Counted from the stretch's first letter, positions 6,413 through 14,802 are shown. The stretch: DNA of 37,471 nt from a bacterium (GCA_027021615.1 JALUTY010000060.1:1-37471), one strand, 5' to 3'. The notes: generated by a model from the sequence alone, not told the origin. Numbers and translations: made by a program.

Positions 6413-7606
6413 ATGATCGCGGAAGACGACCCGTCCCCTCACCCTAGACCGCCCCCAGCCTGCCCCCACCCGGGGTGCCCGGGGTGCGCCCTGGCGCACC
6501 TGCCGGCCCCGGAGCAGCAGGAGACGAAGCGGCACACGGTCGCCGAGGCCCTGGCCCTGCACCTGGGCCGGATCGTGCCGGTGGACGCCGTGGTGGCGGC
6601 ACCCCGTCCCACCGGCTATCGAGCCGGCGCCAAGCTGGCCTTCGGCCGCCAGGGCACCCGGGTGATCCTGGGCATCTTCGCCCGCGGCTCCCACCGGGTG
6701 GTGGACATCCCCCGCTGCCCGGCCCACGCCCCGGCGGTCGCTACCGCGGCTCGGGCCCTGCGGACGTTGGTCGGCCGGGCGCCCGGTCTGGTGTGGCAGG
6801 GGCCCGGTGGGCAGGGGTGGCTGCGGTACGTCGCGCTCCAGGAGAGCCGGGCCACGGGCCGGGTGGCAGCGACCCTGGTCACCCGCACGGACGAGGGCGC
6901 GGGCACCCTGCGGAGCCTGGCCACCCGGCTGCAGGAGGCCGTGCCGGCCGTGGTCGGGGTCGCCTGGAACGTCAACTCCAGCTCGGGCAACGCGGTGTTC
7001 GGCCCCCGGTGGGAGCCGATCCTCGGGGATCCGGTGCTCAAGGAGCGGTTCCTGGGCCTGGAGATCCAGGCCTCGCCAGGCGCGTTCCTGCAGGCCAACC
7101 GGGAGCTGGCCGACGAGGCCTACCGCGCCCTGGTGGAGGCCCTGGCTCCGGCCCCCACAGACGACGTGCTGGACCTCTACTCGGGGGTGGGGGTGACCGC
7201 CGTTGCGTTGGCGGCCCGAGCCCGGCGGGTGATCGGGGTGGAGGCCAACCCGGTCACGGCCGACGATGCCCGGGCCAACGCCCGGAGGGCCGGAGCGGAG
7301 AACGCCTTGTTTCGTCAAGGGGATGCCGCGGCCGAGACGTGGGAGCTCGTGTCCGAGGGGTTCCGGCCGGCTGCGGCCGTGCTGAACCCGGCCCGGAAGG
7401 GGGCTGACCCCGGCGTGATCGACGCCCTGGCGGCCCTGGAGCCCCGGCGCATCGCCTACCTCTCATGCAACCCCCAGACCCTGGCACGGGACCTGGCTTT
7501 GCTTGTGGAGCAGGCCCCCTACCGCATCGTGCGGGTGACCCCTTACGACTTCCTGCCGGGCACCGACCACGTGGAGGCCCTGGTGATCCTGGAGCATGGG
7601 CCGTGA
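6413..7606 (+). CDS. TrmA/RumA-family RNA (uracil-5-)-methyltransferase
   Basis: 397 residues. It has an N-terminal cysteine cluster C17, C22 and C25 (ACPHPGCPGC) plus C102 (DIPRCP), matching the CxxxxCxxC...C pattern that binds a 4Fe-4S cluster in RlmD-like enzymes. There is no N-terminal TRAM domain, unlike E. coli RlmD. The methyltransferase part shows QASPGAFLQANRE, the SAM-binding DLYSGVGVTAVALA, VIGVEANP, NPARKGADP, the catalytic cysteine block YLSCNPQTLARDL, and the C-terminal PYDFLPGTDHVEALVIL. It most likely methylates C5 of a uridine in 23S rRNA or tRNA; the target position cannot be assigned. Its TGA overlaps the GTG start of the next gene. Confidence 0.88.
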   Translation: MIAEDDPSPHPRPPPACPHPGCPGCALAHLPAPEQQETKRHTVAEALALHLGRIVPVDAVVAAPRPTGYRAGAKLAFGRQGTRVILGIFARGSHRVVDIPRCPAHAPAVATAARALRTLVGRAPGLVWQGPGGQGWLRYVALQESRATGRVAATLVTRTDEGAGTLRSLATRLQEAVPAVVGVAWNVNSSSGNAVFGPRWEPILGDPVLKERFLGLEIQASPGAFLQANRELADEAYRALVEALAPAPTDDVLDLYSGVGVTAVALAARARRVIGVEANPVTADDARANARRAGAENALFRQGDAAAETWELVSEGFRPAAAVLNPARKGADPGVIDALAALEPRRIAYLSCNPQTLARDLALLVEQAPYRIVRVTPYDFLPGTDHVEALVILEHGP

Positions 7607-8400
7607 CCCTGCGGTTCGTGGACGGCCACTGCCACCTGGACCACGTGCTCCAGGCCCACCCGGGCCGCATCGCTTGGATCAAGGCGGCCGGCGGCGGCCT
7701 GGTGGGGTGGTCGTTCGCCCACCGGATCGCGTCGGTGTCCGAGCTGGACGCCTACTGGCGCGCCCAGGTCGCGGCCGTGGAGGAGGTGGCCCGGGCAGGG
7801 GTGGTCTGCGCATTCCTGGTGGGGGTGCACCCCCGCAACATCCCCCCGGATCTGCGGCCGGAGGAGCTGGGGAACCTGCTGCGGCCGTTCCTGGACCACC
7901 CGCTGTGCCGGGGAATCGGTGAGATCGGCCTGGAGACCGCATCGGTCCGGGAGCAGGAGGTGTTCGAGTCCCAGCTCGAGCTGGCGGCAGAGCTGGCCGA
8001 CCGCGGCCAGGTGTTCGGGGTGCACACGCCCCGGCAGGACAAGGAGCGGGTCACCCGGGCCGTGCTCGCAGCCCTGGCCCGGCATCCTGCCGCAGCCGGT
8101 CGGGCGGTTGTGGACCACACAACCCCGGTCACGGCGCCGTGGGCCCTGGAGGCGGGGCTCCGGATCGCGATGAGCCTGAGCCCCCTCAAGAGCTCGGCCG
8201 ACGACGTGCGGGCGGTGCTCCGGGCCCATCCCGACGCATCCGACCGGCTGTGCCTGAACACCGACTCGGGGACCCGGTTCTTCGAGGACCTGTGGGCCTT
8301 CTCCCGGGCGCCCGGGCTCCCCGAGCCCGTGGCCCGCAAGGTCGCCCGCAACAACGCGGCAGAGTGGTTCCGGCTGGGGGGGCGAGCGGAAGGCGGGTAA
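7603..8400 (+). CDS. TatD-like metal-dependent hydrolase
   Basis: 265 residues from a GTG start that forms a GTGA overlap with the upstream methyltransferase stop. The open frame extends upstream only as shadow. The N-terminal VDGHCHLDH supplies the H-x-H metal site (H9, H11). Further TIM-barrel amidohydrolase landmarks are GEIGLET, VFGVHTPRQDK, VVDHTTP and CLNTDSGTRFF with a terminal aspartate. TatD enzymes are metal-dependent nucleases or hydrolases; this divergent one also resembles the predicted TIM-barrel hydrolase family COG1099. Substrate unknown. Confidence 0.83.
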   Translation: MTLRFVDGHCHLDHVLQAHPGRIAWIKAAGGGLVGWSFAHRIASVSELDAYWRAQVAAVEEVARAGVVCAFLVGVHPRNIPPDLRPEELGNLLRPFLDHPLCRGIGEIGLETASVREQEVFESQLELAAELADRGQVFGVHTPRQDKERVTRAVLAALARHPAAAGRAVVDHTTPVTAPWALEAGLRIAMSLSPLKSSADDVRAVLRAHPDASDRLCLNTDSGTRFFEDLWAFSRAPGLPEPVARKVARNNAAEWFRLGGRAEGG

Positions 8401-8462
8401 AGGTTTCTCCCGGGCCAGCCGAAGGGAGAACGGAACGGCCCCGTATCCATGGAGGGAGCCCC

Positions 8463-8639
8463 ATGGCGAGATCCCGGAAGAAGCCCCGATGGTGGCGGCG
8501 CCTCAAGTACAAGGCCCGCGGGCCGTTGCTCTATGTGTTCGTTCTGGGCTCGGCGCTGGGGATCTTCGTAGCCGTGCTCCACGCCCTGTCCGCCCCGCCC
8601 GACACCCCCCGCACCGAAGCCCGACAGGAGCTGCGTTAG
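8463..8639 (+). CDS. Small basic single-pass membrane protein, unknown function
   Basis: 58 residues. The ATG is preceded by GGAGGG about 5 nt upstream. The first 22 residues are strongly basic and tryptophan-rich (MARSRKKPRWWRRLKYKAR). One hydrophobic helix follows (about residues 22-43), then a short polar tail, giving a predicted N-in topology. The TAG stop overlaps the TAA of the convergent polymerase IV gene within TTAG (8636-8639). No family recognised; the clear ribosome-binding site and codon use make it a credible gene. Confidence 0.62.
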   Translation: MARSRKKPRWWRRLKYKARGPLLYVFVLGSALGIFVAVLHALSAPPDTPRTEARQELR

Positions 8640-9826
8640 CGCCGACGCAGGAGCGCCGCCCGGACGATTCCCTGCCGACCAAACCGTCTGCGGACCTCGT
8701 CCTGGGCCCGGGCGGCCCGGCGCCGACGATCCGGGTCGGCGTCGAACAGCCCCGGCTGCCACCCAGCCCCGGTGGGCACGAGGCGTGCGGCCTGGACCCC
8801 CACCAGCCGCACCCGCCCTTCCCTGGGCCAGGGGACCCGCCGAAGCAGGAGCTCCACCGCGGCGAACAGGTCCTCTGCCAGGTCGGTGGGGGGCTCCAGG
8901 GCCGCCGAGCGGGTGGACGTTCGGAACTGCCCGTCCCGGAACTTCAGGGTCACCCCCCTCGCCAGGGCTCCGTGCCGACGTAGCCGAGCGGCCACCCGAT
9001 CGCACAGGTCCAGCAGGGTGAGCCGTACCGTCTCCCAGTCCGAGACGTCCTCGGCAAAGGTCACCTCGGCCCCCAGCGACTTGGGCTCGGCCGGGGGCTC
9101 CACGGGCCGCTCGTCGATGCCCCGGGCCAGCCGCCACAGCTGCCGGCCCGCCTCGCCAAACCAGGCCTCCAGGTCCCCGGGCCGGAGCCGCTGGAGGTCG
9201 CCGATGGTGCGCACCCCTCGGCTCCGCAGCGCTGCCGCGGTCTTGGGCCCCACGCCCCAAATCCTCGACACCGGCAGGGGCGCCAGGAACTGGGCCTCGG
9301 CCCCCGGGGGCACCACGGTCAGGCCGTCGGGTTTCTCCAGGGCCGAGGCCACTTTGGCCAGGAACTTGTTGAGGGCCACACCCACCGATGCCACGAGCCC
9401 CAGCTCCCGGCGGATCTTCCCCTTGATCCGCCGGGCCGCCTCGGACCCGGCCCCCACCAGCCGCTCGCACCCGGTCAGGTCCAGGAACGCCTCGTCGATG
9501 CTGATCGGCTCGACCCGGTCGGTGTAGCGCCCGAGCAGCTCGAACACCTGCCGAGACACCTCCTCGTACCGGGCGAACCGGGGCCGCAGGTACACCCCGT
9601 GGGGGCACAGGCGCCAGGCCCGGGAGATCGGCATGGCGGAGCGCACCCCACGGGCCCGGGCCTCGTACGAGGCCGCGGCCACCACCCCCCGGCCGCGGCC
9701 CTGCCGGGGATCGGCCCCCACGATCACCGGCCGACCCCGCAGCTCGGGCCGATCGCGCACCTCCACGGCCGCGTAGAACGCGTCCATATCCACGTGGAGG
9801 ATGGTTCGAGACACGGGTGCGGGCAT
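8636..9826 (-). CDS. dinB: DNA polymerase IV (Y-family)
   Basis: 396 residues from the ATG at 9824-9826, chosen because the conserved domain starts at once (SRTILHVDMDAFYAAVE). Upstream in-frame codons give an unconserved leader, and no clear Shine-Dalgarno is seen. Catalytic carboxylates lie in HVDMDAFYA and SIDEAFLDLTG. Family blocks include ASYEARARGVRSAMP, LVASVGVALNKFLAK, RIWGVGPKTAAAL (helix-hairpin-helix) and the little-finger domain. Near the C-terminus QPGLF matches the beta-clamp-binding pattern QxxLF. The enzyme does error-prone translesion synthesis. It is convergent with the small membrane-protein gene and 147 bp downstream of the MBL gene on the same strand. Confidence 0.93.
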   Translation of the reverse strand: MPAPVSRTILHVDMDAFYAAVEVRDRPELRGRPVIVGADPRQGRGRGVVAAASYEARARGVRSAMPISRAWRLCPHGVYLRPRFARYEEVSRQVFELLGRYTDRVEPISIDEAFLDLTGCERLVGAGSEAARRIKGKIRRELGLVASVGVALNKFLAKVASALEKPDGLTVVPPGAEAQFLAPLPVSRIWGVGPKTAAALRSRGVRTIGDLQRLRPGDLEAWFGEAGRQLWRLARGIDERPVEPPAEPKSLGAEVTFAEDVSDWETVRLTLLDLCDRVAARLRRHGALARGVTLKFRDGQFRTSTRSAALEPPTDLAEDLFAAVELLLRRVPWPREGRVRLVGVQAARLVPTGAGWQPGLFDADPDRRRRAARAQDEVRRRFGRQGIVRAALLRRR

Positions 9827-9973
9827 GGGCTCGGGCAGGGAAGGGGTGGGGGTCTGGTGGAGCGACAGGCAGGCGGCGGCATGAGAAGACGCGGCGAGCG
9901 GATGCCGCACTCGCACCCGCCCGGAACCAGGCCCCCACCCCGTACCCTGGCAATACGTTTGAAGGTCTTCGTA

Positions 9974-10735
9974 TCAGAACCGGTACACCCGGCCCTGCTC
10001 GGCCAGACGCATCCGGCCCAGCCGGTGCCGGTGGGCCTCCCAGTCGTCGGAGTAGTGCACCAGGAGCAGCCGCTCCTGCCAGGCCCCGGGCAGGCGCAGC
10101 AGCTCGTCGAGGGTAGCGTGGATGTGGGCGCCGTTGGACACGAGCTGGCAGTCGTGGAACACGACCTCGACGCCGGTGCCGTGGGCTTCGAGGTTGCCGG
10201 GATCGTACCGGGTGTCGCAGGGGAGCAGGACGCGCCCGCCCGTGGCCCGGTCCTCGAGTCGGAACCCCCAGCTCGGCCGGCCCGGCACGTGGGGTGTGGG
10301 GAACGGCGCAAGCCGCACGCTGCCCAGCTCGAACGCCCCCGTCCCGGCCACCGGGTGGACCCGGAAGTAGGTGGAAAGGTCCGCCTCGAACTCGCCGTGC
10401 TCGCCCTCCAAGCGCTGGCCCATGCCCGCCTCCAGGCCGTGGGACCACAGCCACGGGAGCAGGTCCTCGGGCACGTACAGTTCCGGCCGGATCCCCCACC
10501 CGAAGTACCCTGCGAACCCCAGCTCCTCCAGGCCCCCGATGTGGTCGGCGTGGAGATGGCTCAGCACCACCCGGGGCACTGCCCGGGGCTCGATCCCCAG
10601 ATCGGTCAGGGCCCGGGACGCGGTGTGGCCGCAGTCGATCAGGAACGGCTCGCCCTCGGCCGGCCGCACGAGGAAGTTCGTCTGATATAGGGTCTTGGCG
10701 AAGGCGTCGCCGACCCCGATGGGAATGATCTCCAT
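9974..10735 (-). CDS. MBL-fold metallohydrolase
   Basis: 253 residues. The ATG is preceded by GGGAG. The metallo-beta-lactamase metal motif is HLHADH (H60, H62, D64, H65). Later ligand-like positions are TPHVPG, LLPCDTRYD and LLLVHYSDD. The N-terminal MEIIPIGVGDAFAKTLYQTN resembles RNase Z/PhnP-like MBL proteins, but the exosite of true RNase Z is not evident. Substrate unknown; such enzymes cleave phosphodiesters, lactones or cyclic nucleotides. It lies between manC and dinB on the same strand with gaps of 81 and 147 bp, so an operon is possible but not tight. Confidence 0.85.
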   Translation of the reverse strand: MEIIPIGVGDAFAKTLYQTNFLVRPAEGEPFLIDCGHTASRALTDLGIEPRAVPRVVLSHLHADHIGGLEELGFAGYFGWGIRPELYVPEDLLPWLWSHGLEAGMGQRLEGEHGEFEADLSTYFRVHPVAGTGAFELGSVRLAPFPTPHVPGRPSWGFRLEDRATGGRVLLPCDTRYDPGNLEAHGTGVEVVFHDCQLVSNGAHIHATLDELLRLPGAWQERLLLVHYSDDWEAHRHRLGRMRLAEQGRVYRF

Positions 10736-10816
10736 GGCACTCCCGGGCCGCGTCGGTAGGGGGCCGGCGCTCCGGCACCCGAGTTCCCGGTACCCATCGG
10801 CCGGAAAGGGAAGAAA

Positions 10817-12220
10817 CTAAAGGGTACGGCCGTAGTCGTCCTGGAGGCGCACGATGTCGTCCTCGCCCAGGTAGTCCCCGGTCTGGACCTCAATGATCTC
10901 CACCGGCCCCTCTCCCCGGTTCTCCAGCCGGTGCTTTTCGCCCTTGGGGATGTGAACCGTCTGCCCCACGGTCAGGTCCAGAACCTCGTCGCCCCGGGTC
11001 ACTCGGGCCGTACCCCGCACCACCACCCACTGCTCGGCCCGGTGGTGGTGGAGCTGGAGGCTGAGACGCTGGCCCGGGCACACCGTGATCCGCTTCACCT
11101 TGTGGCCGTCCGCCTCCTCCAGGGTGGTGAAGGTGCCCCAGGGACGGTGCACCGTGCGGTGGTGCACCGCCTCCTCCCGCCCCTGCCGCGCCAGGGCCTC
11201 GGCCACCCGGCGCACGTCCTGGCTCCGGTCCTTGGGGCAGACCAGCAGCGCATCGGCCGTGTCCACCACCACCGTGTCGGTCATCCCCACCAAAGCCACC
11301 ACCTTGTCGCCCGCCCACACCAGGTTGCCCCGGCTGTCCTCGAGCAGCGGCAGCCCGTCCACCCGCACGGCGTTGCCCGCCTCGTCCCGGCCCAGCACCC
11401 CCAGCAGGGCTGCGAAGCTCCCCAGGTCGGACCATCCGGGGTCCACCGGCAGCACCACGCCCCGCTCCGACCGCTCCATCACCGCATAGTCGATGGAGAT
11501 CTTGGGGATCCGGGCGTACCCGTTCGCCGGCAGATCCCCGCCCGCCTCCACCGCGTTCCGCAGGGCCTCGACCCCGGCCCACACTTCAGGGGCGTGGCGG
11601 GCCAGCTCCTCCAGAATGGTCCCGGCCCGAAAGGCGAACATGCCGGAGTTCCAGTAGTACCCCCCCTCGTCCAGGTACCGGCGGGCCGTCGCCAGGTCGG
11701 GCTTCTCCACGAACCGGGCCACCCTGCGGAACCCGTCGAAGCCCGGCAGGGGCTCGCCGGCCTGGATGTATCCGTAGCCGGTCTCGGGCCGCGACGGGGT
11801 GATGCCGAAGGTCACCAGGTTCCCGGCGGCCGCGGCCCCGGCCGCCCGCTCCAGGGCCGACCGGAACGCATCCTCGTCGCGAACGGCGTGGTCCGACGGA
11901 AGGACCAGGAGCACCGTGTCGGCCGGCGCCGCCAGGGCCGCCACCCCCACGGCCGGGGCGGTGTTCCGGCCCACCGGCTCCAGGATCACCCGGCCGCGGG
12001 GATCGATGCCCAGGTCCCGAAGCTGGCGGTCCACGAGGTGGGCGACGTCCCGGGTCGCCACCACGCACACCTCGTCCCCCACCAGGGGCCGCACCCGCTC
12101 CACGGTCTGCTGGAACAGGCTCCGCTGCCCGAGCAGGGGGAGGAACTGCTTGGGAAACGCCTGGCGCGAGAGGGGCCACAGCCGGGTCCCGCTCCCGCCC
12201 GCAAGGATCACTGCGCGCAC
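10817..12220 (-). CDS. manC: Mannose-1-phosphate guanylyltransferase / mannose-6-phosphate isomerase
   Basis: 467 residues from a GTG start (12218-12220) with AAGGAGGA about 6 nt upstream. The N-terminal nucleotidyltransferase domain carries LAGGSGTRLWPLSR and FPKQFLPL, then VEKPDLATA. The C-terminal type II phosphomannose-isomerase cupin carries VHRPWGTFTTLEE, VKRITVCPGQRLSLQLHHHR, EQWVVVRGTA and HIPKGEKHRLEN. The bifunctional protein makes GDP-mannose for polysaccharide or LPS synthesis. Heptamer repeats lie 26-51 bp upstream of its start (12246-12271), inside the mRNA leader or promoter. Confidence 0.95.
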   Translation of the reverse strand: MRAVILAGGSGTRLWPLSRQAFPKQFLPLLGQRSLFQQTVERVRPLVGDEVCVVATRDVAHLVDRQLRDLGIDPRGRVILEPVGRNTAPAVGVAALAAPADTVLLVLPSDHAVRDEDAFRSALERAAGAAAAGNLVTFGITPSRPETGYGYIQAGEPLPGFDGFRRVARFVEKPDLATARRYLDEGGYYWNSGMFAFRAGTILEELARHAPEVWAGVEALRNAVEAGGDLPANGYARIPKISIDYAVMERSERGVVLPVDPGWSDLGSFAALLGVLGRDEAGNAVRVDGLPLLEDSRGNLVWAGDKVVALVGMTDTVVVDTADALLVCPKDRSQDVRRVAEALARQGREEAVHHRTVHRPWGTFTTLEEADGHKVKRITVCPGQRLSLQLHHHRAEQWVVVRGTARVTRGDEVLDLTVGQTVHIPKGEKHRLENRGEGPVEIIEVQTGDYLGEDDIVRLQDDYGRTL

Positions 12221-12245
12221 GGCTTTCCTCCTTCCCAGTAACTTC

Positions 12246-12271
12246 GGTCGTTGGTCGTTGGTCGTCGGTCG
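12246..12271. repeat. Heptamer tandem repeat in the manC leader
   Basis: Units of GGTCGTT: GGTCGTT, GGTCGTT, GGTCGTC, GGTCG. It resembles the short tandemly repeated heptamers known from filamentous cyanobacteria and lies directly upstream of the manC ribosome-binding site. Confidence 0.8.
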
Positions 12272-12298
12272 AAAGATCGTCTCGACACCGGAGTCGGA

Positions 12299-12483
12299 GG
12301 GCATGGGGTCTGCTGGAGCGCCGCGCGCGGCTCCTTGGCTCGCCGCGCAGCGCCTCCAACGCTCGCACCGTGAGTTCGTTCGTGCCCCGCCGAACGGTCA
12401 TGAAGCCACCGCCGGTGCCCCGTGCCTGCGCGGCGAATCTCCATGCCCGGCTTCGCGCGCGGCCGGAAGCAGGCCCCATGCCC
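12299..12483. repeat. 185-bp element bounded by imperfect ~30-bp inverted repeats (MITE-like)
   Basis: The left end GGGCATGGGGTCTGCT (12299-12314), with a GCCGCGCGCGG block following, matches the reverse complement of the right end, GGGCATGGGGCCTGCT then GGCCGCGCGCG (12454-12483). The interior of about 120 bp has no gene. The same end sequence, GGGCATGGGGCCTGC, recurs as a single copy at 28314-28328 within repeat copy C, so it belongs to a dispersed family. No obvious target-site duplication was found. Confidence 0.55.
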
Positions 12484-12566
12484 CGCCGCCGGCAATGGTC
12501 CGTGACCAACGCACGTTACCCTTCTCCGTTGTAGGGTCGCGCAGCGGCGGATGGGGGCTTCCCGGT

Positions 12567-12720
12567 AACTTCCGTTAGGACGCTGGGAGGCTAGGACGCT
12601 AGGACGCATGAAAACCTCCCGGATTCCCACACGTTCTAGGCATTACCACGCATCTTCGCCTCCATCTCACAGTGCGGAGGGCAGGCTGCCTGGATTCGGC
12701 TAGGCAGCTAGGCGGCCAGG
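12567..12720 (+). repeat. Dispersed intergenic repeat, copy B
   Basis: Starts AACTTCCGTTAGGACGCT, identical to copy A, followed by octamers at 12574-12608. The core (ATGAAAACCTCCCGG onward) aligns without gaps to copies A and C but is more diverged. It then continues GCCTGGATTCGGCTAGGCAG (12688-12707) and GGCGGCCAGG, which matches GCCTGGATTTGGCTAGGCGG at 28258-28277 in copy C. Confidence 0.8.
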
Positions 12721-12833
12721 CGGCTCTCGAACCGCGCCAAAGCCCGGGGGGACGCCGGACAATGCGCCCGAGTAATAAGTCGCGTTTTCGAAAAAGCAAG
12801 CACGGTGCGGCGGCCGACGAGGGAAGGGATCCG

Positions 12834-13895
12834 TCACAGGGCCGCGGTGCGGGCCTCCAGCTCCTCCATGATGGCCCGGGGCATCTCCTCCAGGGGCACG
12901 ACCCGGTCCGCGTGCCCGGCCTCCACCACCGAGCGGGGCATGCCGTAGACCACGCAGGAGGCCTCGGCCTCGGCCAGGAGGCGCCCCCCCGCCTCCTTCA
13001 GCCGTTTGGCCCCTGCCGTGCCGTCGTCGCCCATGCCGGTCAGGACCACCCCCACCACCCCGGCGCCGAACGTCTCGGCCGCGGCCTCGAACAGCACGTC
13101 CACCGAGGGCCGGTGGAGCCTCCGGGCCGGCTCGGGATCCAGGGCCGCGACCACCCCGCTCCCCCCCTTCCGAAACTTCAGGTGGACCCCGGCCGGTGCG
13201 ACCAGGATCGTACCCGGGGTCACCGGAGTCCCGTCCACCGCCTCCACCACGGTCAGGGCGCACACCGAGTCCAGGTGCTCGGCGAAGAGCCCCGTGAACC
13301 CCACGGGCATGTGGACCACCACCGCCACGGGAAGGGGGAAGTCGGGGGGAAGCTGGGGCAGAAGGTACCGCAGGGCCTGGGGGCCACCGGTGCTGGCACC
13401 CACAGCCAGCAGCCCCGCGGCTCCAGCAGGAACCTCCACCCCGGGGGCCGCCGGGGCCGCGGCCCCCGGGGGCCCCCGGAGCCGGCCGAGATCCGCCTGG
13501 GCCGCCCCCCGCACCTGGGCCACGATCTGAGCCTCGATCTCGTAGATGGTGTCCAGGGCCAGGGCGGTGGGCTTCTGCACCAGGGCCACCGCTCCGGCGT
13601 CCAGGGCGGCCATGGCCTTCTCGCCCCCCTCGCTGGCGATGCTGCAGACCACCACCGAAACCCGTCTCCCCTGCTGCTGAAGAGCCCGCAGCACCCCGAT
13701 CCCGTCGAGGTTGGGCATGATGAGGTCCAGGGTGACCACGTCCGGCTCCAAGGCCTGCACCTTCTCCAAGGCGTCCAGCCCGTCCCGGGCGGTGCCTACC
13801 ACCTCCAGATCAGGGGCTCCCTCGAGCATCCGGCTCACGGCCCTGCGCACGAACGCAGAGTCGTCCACCACGAGCACGCGGATCTTCTTTTCCAT
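12834..13895 (-). CDS. cheB: Chemotaxis protein-glutamate methylesterase/deamidase CheB
   Basis: 353 residues from the ATG at 13893-13895 with GGAGG about 5 nt upstream. The receiver domain spans about residues 5-125: acidic pair D11-D12, phosphoacceptor D57 in VVTLDLIMPNLDG, and K108 in VQKP. A proline/alanine linker (about 140-158) follows. The methylesterase domain carries VGASTGG (S168), VVVHMPVGFT (H195) and VLTGMGDDG (D290), matching the known Ser-His-Asp triad. It demethylates receptor glutamates, opposing CheR, and is last in the chemosensory operon. Its start lies inside the extended 3' end of cheR. Confidence 0.96.
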   Translation of the reverse strand: MEKKIRVLVVDDSAFVRRAVSRMLEGAPDLEVVGTARDGLDALEKVQALEPDVVTLDLIMPNLDGIGVLRALQQQGRRVSVVVCSIASEGGEKAMAALDAGAVALVQKPTALALDTIYEIEAQIVAQVRGAAQADLGRLRGPPGAAAPAAPGVEVPAGAAGLLAVGASTGGPQALRYLLPQLPPDFPLPVAVVVHMPVGFTGLFAEHLDSVCALTVVEAVDGTPVTPGTILVAPAGVHLKFRKGGSGVVAALDPEPARRLHRPSVDVLFEAAAETFGAGVVGVVLTGMGDDGTAGAKRLKEAGGRLLAEAEASCVVYGMPRSVVEAGHADRVVPLEEMPRAIMEELEARTAAL

Positions 13896-14802
13896 GGCAG
13901 CCTCCGCCCCTATGCCCATGCGAAGGGGGTCTCCTCCCCGCCTCCCCGTCCCGACGTCCTAACGTCCCAACATCCTTCACATAGAAGAACCAGCCGTTCA
14001 CCTCCTCCACCCGGAACGGGGTGTCAAACCGCAGCAGGCTCTCCGTGAGCCCCAGGAGCAGCACCCCCCCGGGCCGCAGGGCCCGGTGGAACCCCTCCAC
14101 CGCCCTGGCGATGGTCTCCTCGGCGAAGTAGATCATCAGGTTCCGGCAAAGGATCGCGTGCCACCGGCCCTCTCCGGCGGCACCGTCCGGTTCCAGGGCG
14201 TTGGCCCAGAAGAACCGCACCCGGCTCCGGAGGGGGGACCTCAGGCGCCATCCCCCCTCGGTGCGCTCGAACCAGCGGGCCCGCTTGTCGGCAGGGGTCA
14301 TCCGGAGGGCCCCCTCCCCGTACACCGCCTCCTGGGCCTCCAGCAAGGCGCCCCGGTCGATGTCCGAGGCCCAGATCTCCACCCGCTCGGAAAGCCCCGC
14401 CTCCTCGGCCACGATGGCCAAGGTGTAGGGCTCGGCCCCGGTGGAGCAGGCGGTCGACCACACTCGGAACGGCTCCGGGGCCTGGTGTCGCTCCGGGATC
14501 CAGGTCCGCACCAGGGTCTCCAGCGGGCCGGGCTCCCGGAAGAAGTAGGTCTCGTTGACCGCAAGGGCCTCCACCGCCTGCTGGAGCTCTTCGCGGCCGG
14601 CCGGGTCGTACCTGAGATGATAGTAGTAGTCGAGGAAGCCCGGGAACCCCAGGGCCGCCACGCGCCGGCCGATCCGCTCCGCGAACAGATCCCGGCGGCC
14701 TACATCGAACCGGAGCCCCGAGTACTCTTCGACGAGCCCCGCCAGAAGCTGAAACACCCGATCGTCCAGGGCGAACCGCCCCACTCCCCCTTTTTCGGTC
14801 AC
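13810..14802 (-). CDS. cheR: Chemotaxis methyltransferase CheR with repeat-derived C-terminal extension
   Basis: 330 residues from a GTG start (14800-14802) that overlaps the stop of the 44-codon ORF. The N-terminal CheR domain (FQLLAGLVEEYSGLRF) precedes the SAM-dependent domain with AVNETYFFREP, WSTACSTGAEPYTLA, EIWASDIDRGAL, ILCRNLMIYF and LRPGGVLLLGLTES. CheR methylates MCP glutamates using SAM. Normal CheR ends near WFFYVK. Here the frame continues about 54 residues, first through an octamer repeat array and then 86 bp into cheB in another frame. The tail is arginine/glycine-rich and unlike any CheR domain, so the native stop may have been lost to repeat insertion or expansion. Confidence 0.93.
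   Translation of the reverse strand: MTEKGGVGRFALDDRVFQLLAGLVEEYSGLRFDVGRRDLFAERIGRRVAALGFPGFLDYYYHLRYDPAGREELQQAVEALAVNETYFFREPGPLETLVRTWIPERHQAPEPFRVWSTACSTGAEPYTLAIVAEEAGLSERVEIWASDIDRGALLEAQEAVYGEGALRMTPADKRARWFERTEGGWRLRSPLRSRVRFFWANALEPDGAAGEGRWHAILCRNLMIYFAEETIARAVEGFHRALRPGGVLLLGLTESLLRFDTPFRVEEVNGWFFYVKDVGTLGRRDGEAGRRPPSHGHRGGGCHGKEDPRARGGRLCVRAQGREPDARGSP
13930..13974 (-). repeat. Octamer array inside the 3' end of cheR
   Basis: On the minus strand the units are GTTGGGAC, GTTAGGAC and GTCGGGAC, then GGGGAGGC and GGGGAGG. They belong to the same octamer family as copies A-C and encode residues just after the conserved WFFYVK end of CheR. Confidence 0.75.

Larger units (their letters stand above)
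12221..12833. other. Repeat-rich non-coding stretch between manC and cheB
   Basis: About 610 bp with no recognisable gene. It contains, in order, heptamer repeats (12246-12271), an element bounded by inverted repeats (12299-12483), a CTTCTCCGTTGTAGGG motif shared with copy A (near 12522), and repeat copy B (12567-12720). The leftover 12721-12833 carries nothing I can identify. Confidence 0.75.

Noticed and set aside
5777-7318. Long upstream extension of the solute-binding-protein frame
   Set aside because: It covers the OsmC-like and methyltransferase genes on the other strand, and a lipoprotein signal peptide begins only at 5776.
7752-10778. A 1008-residue open frame on the minus strand
   Set aside because: It runs antisense or out of frame to the TatD-like, dinB and MBL genes. 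Composition is Arg/Gly/Pro-rich with no motifs; a GC-rich shadow frame.
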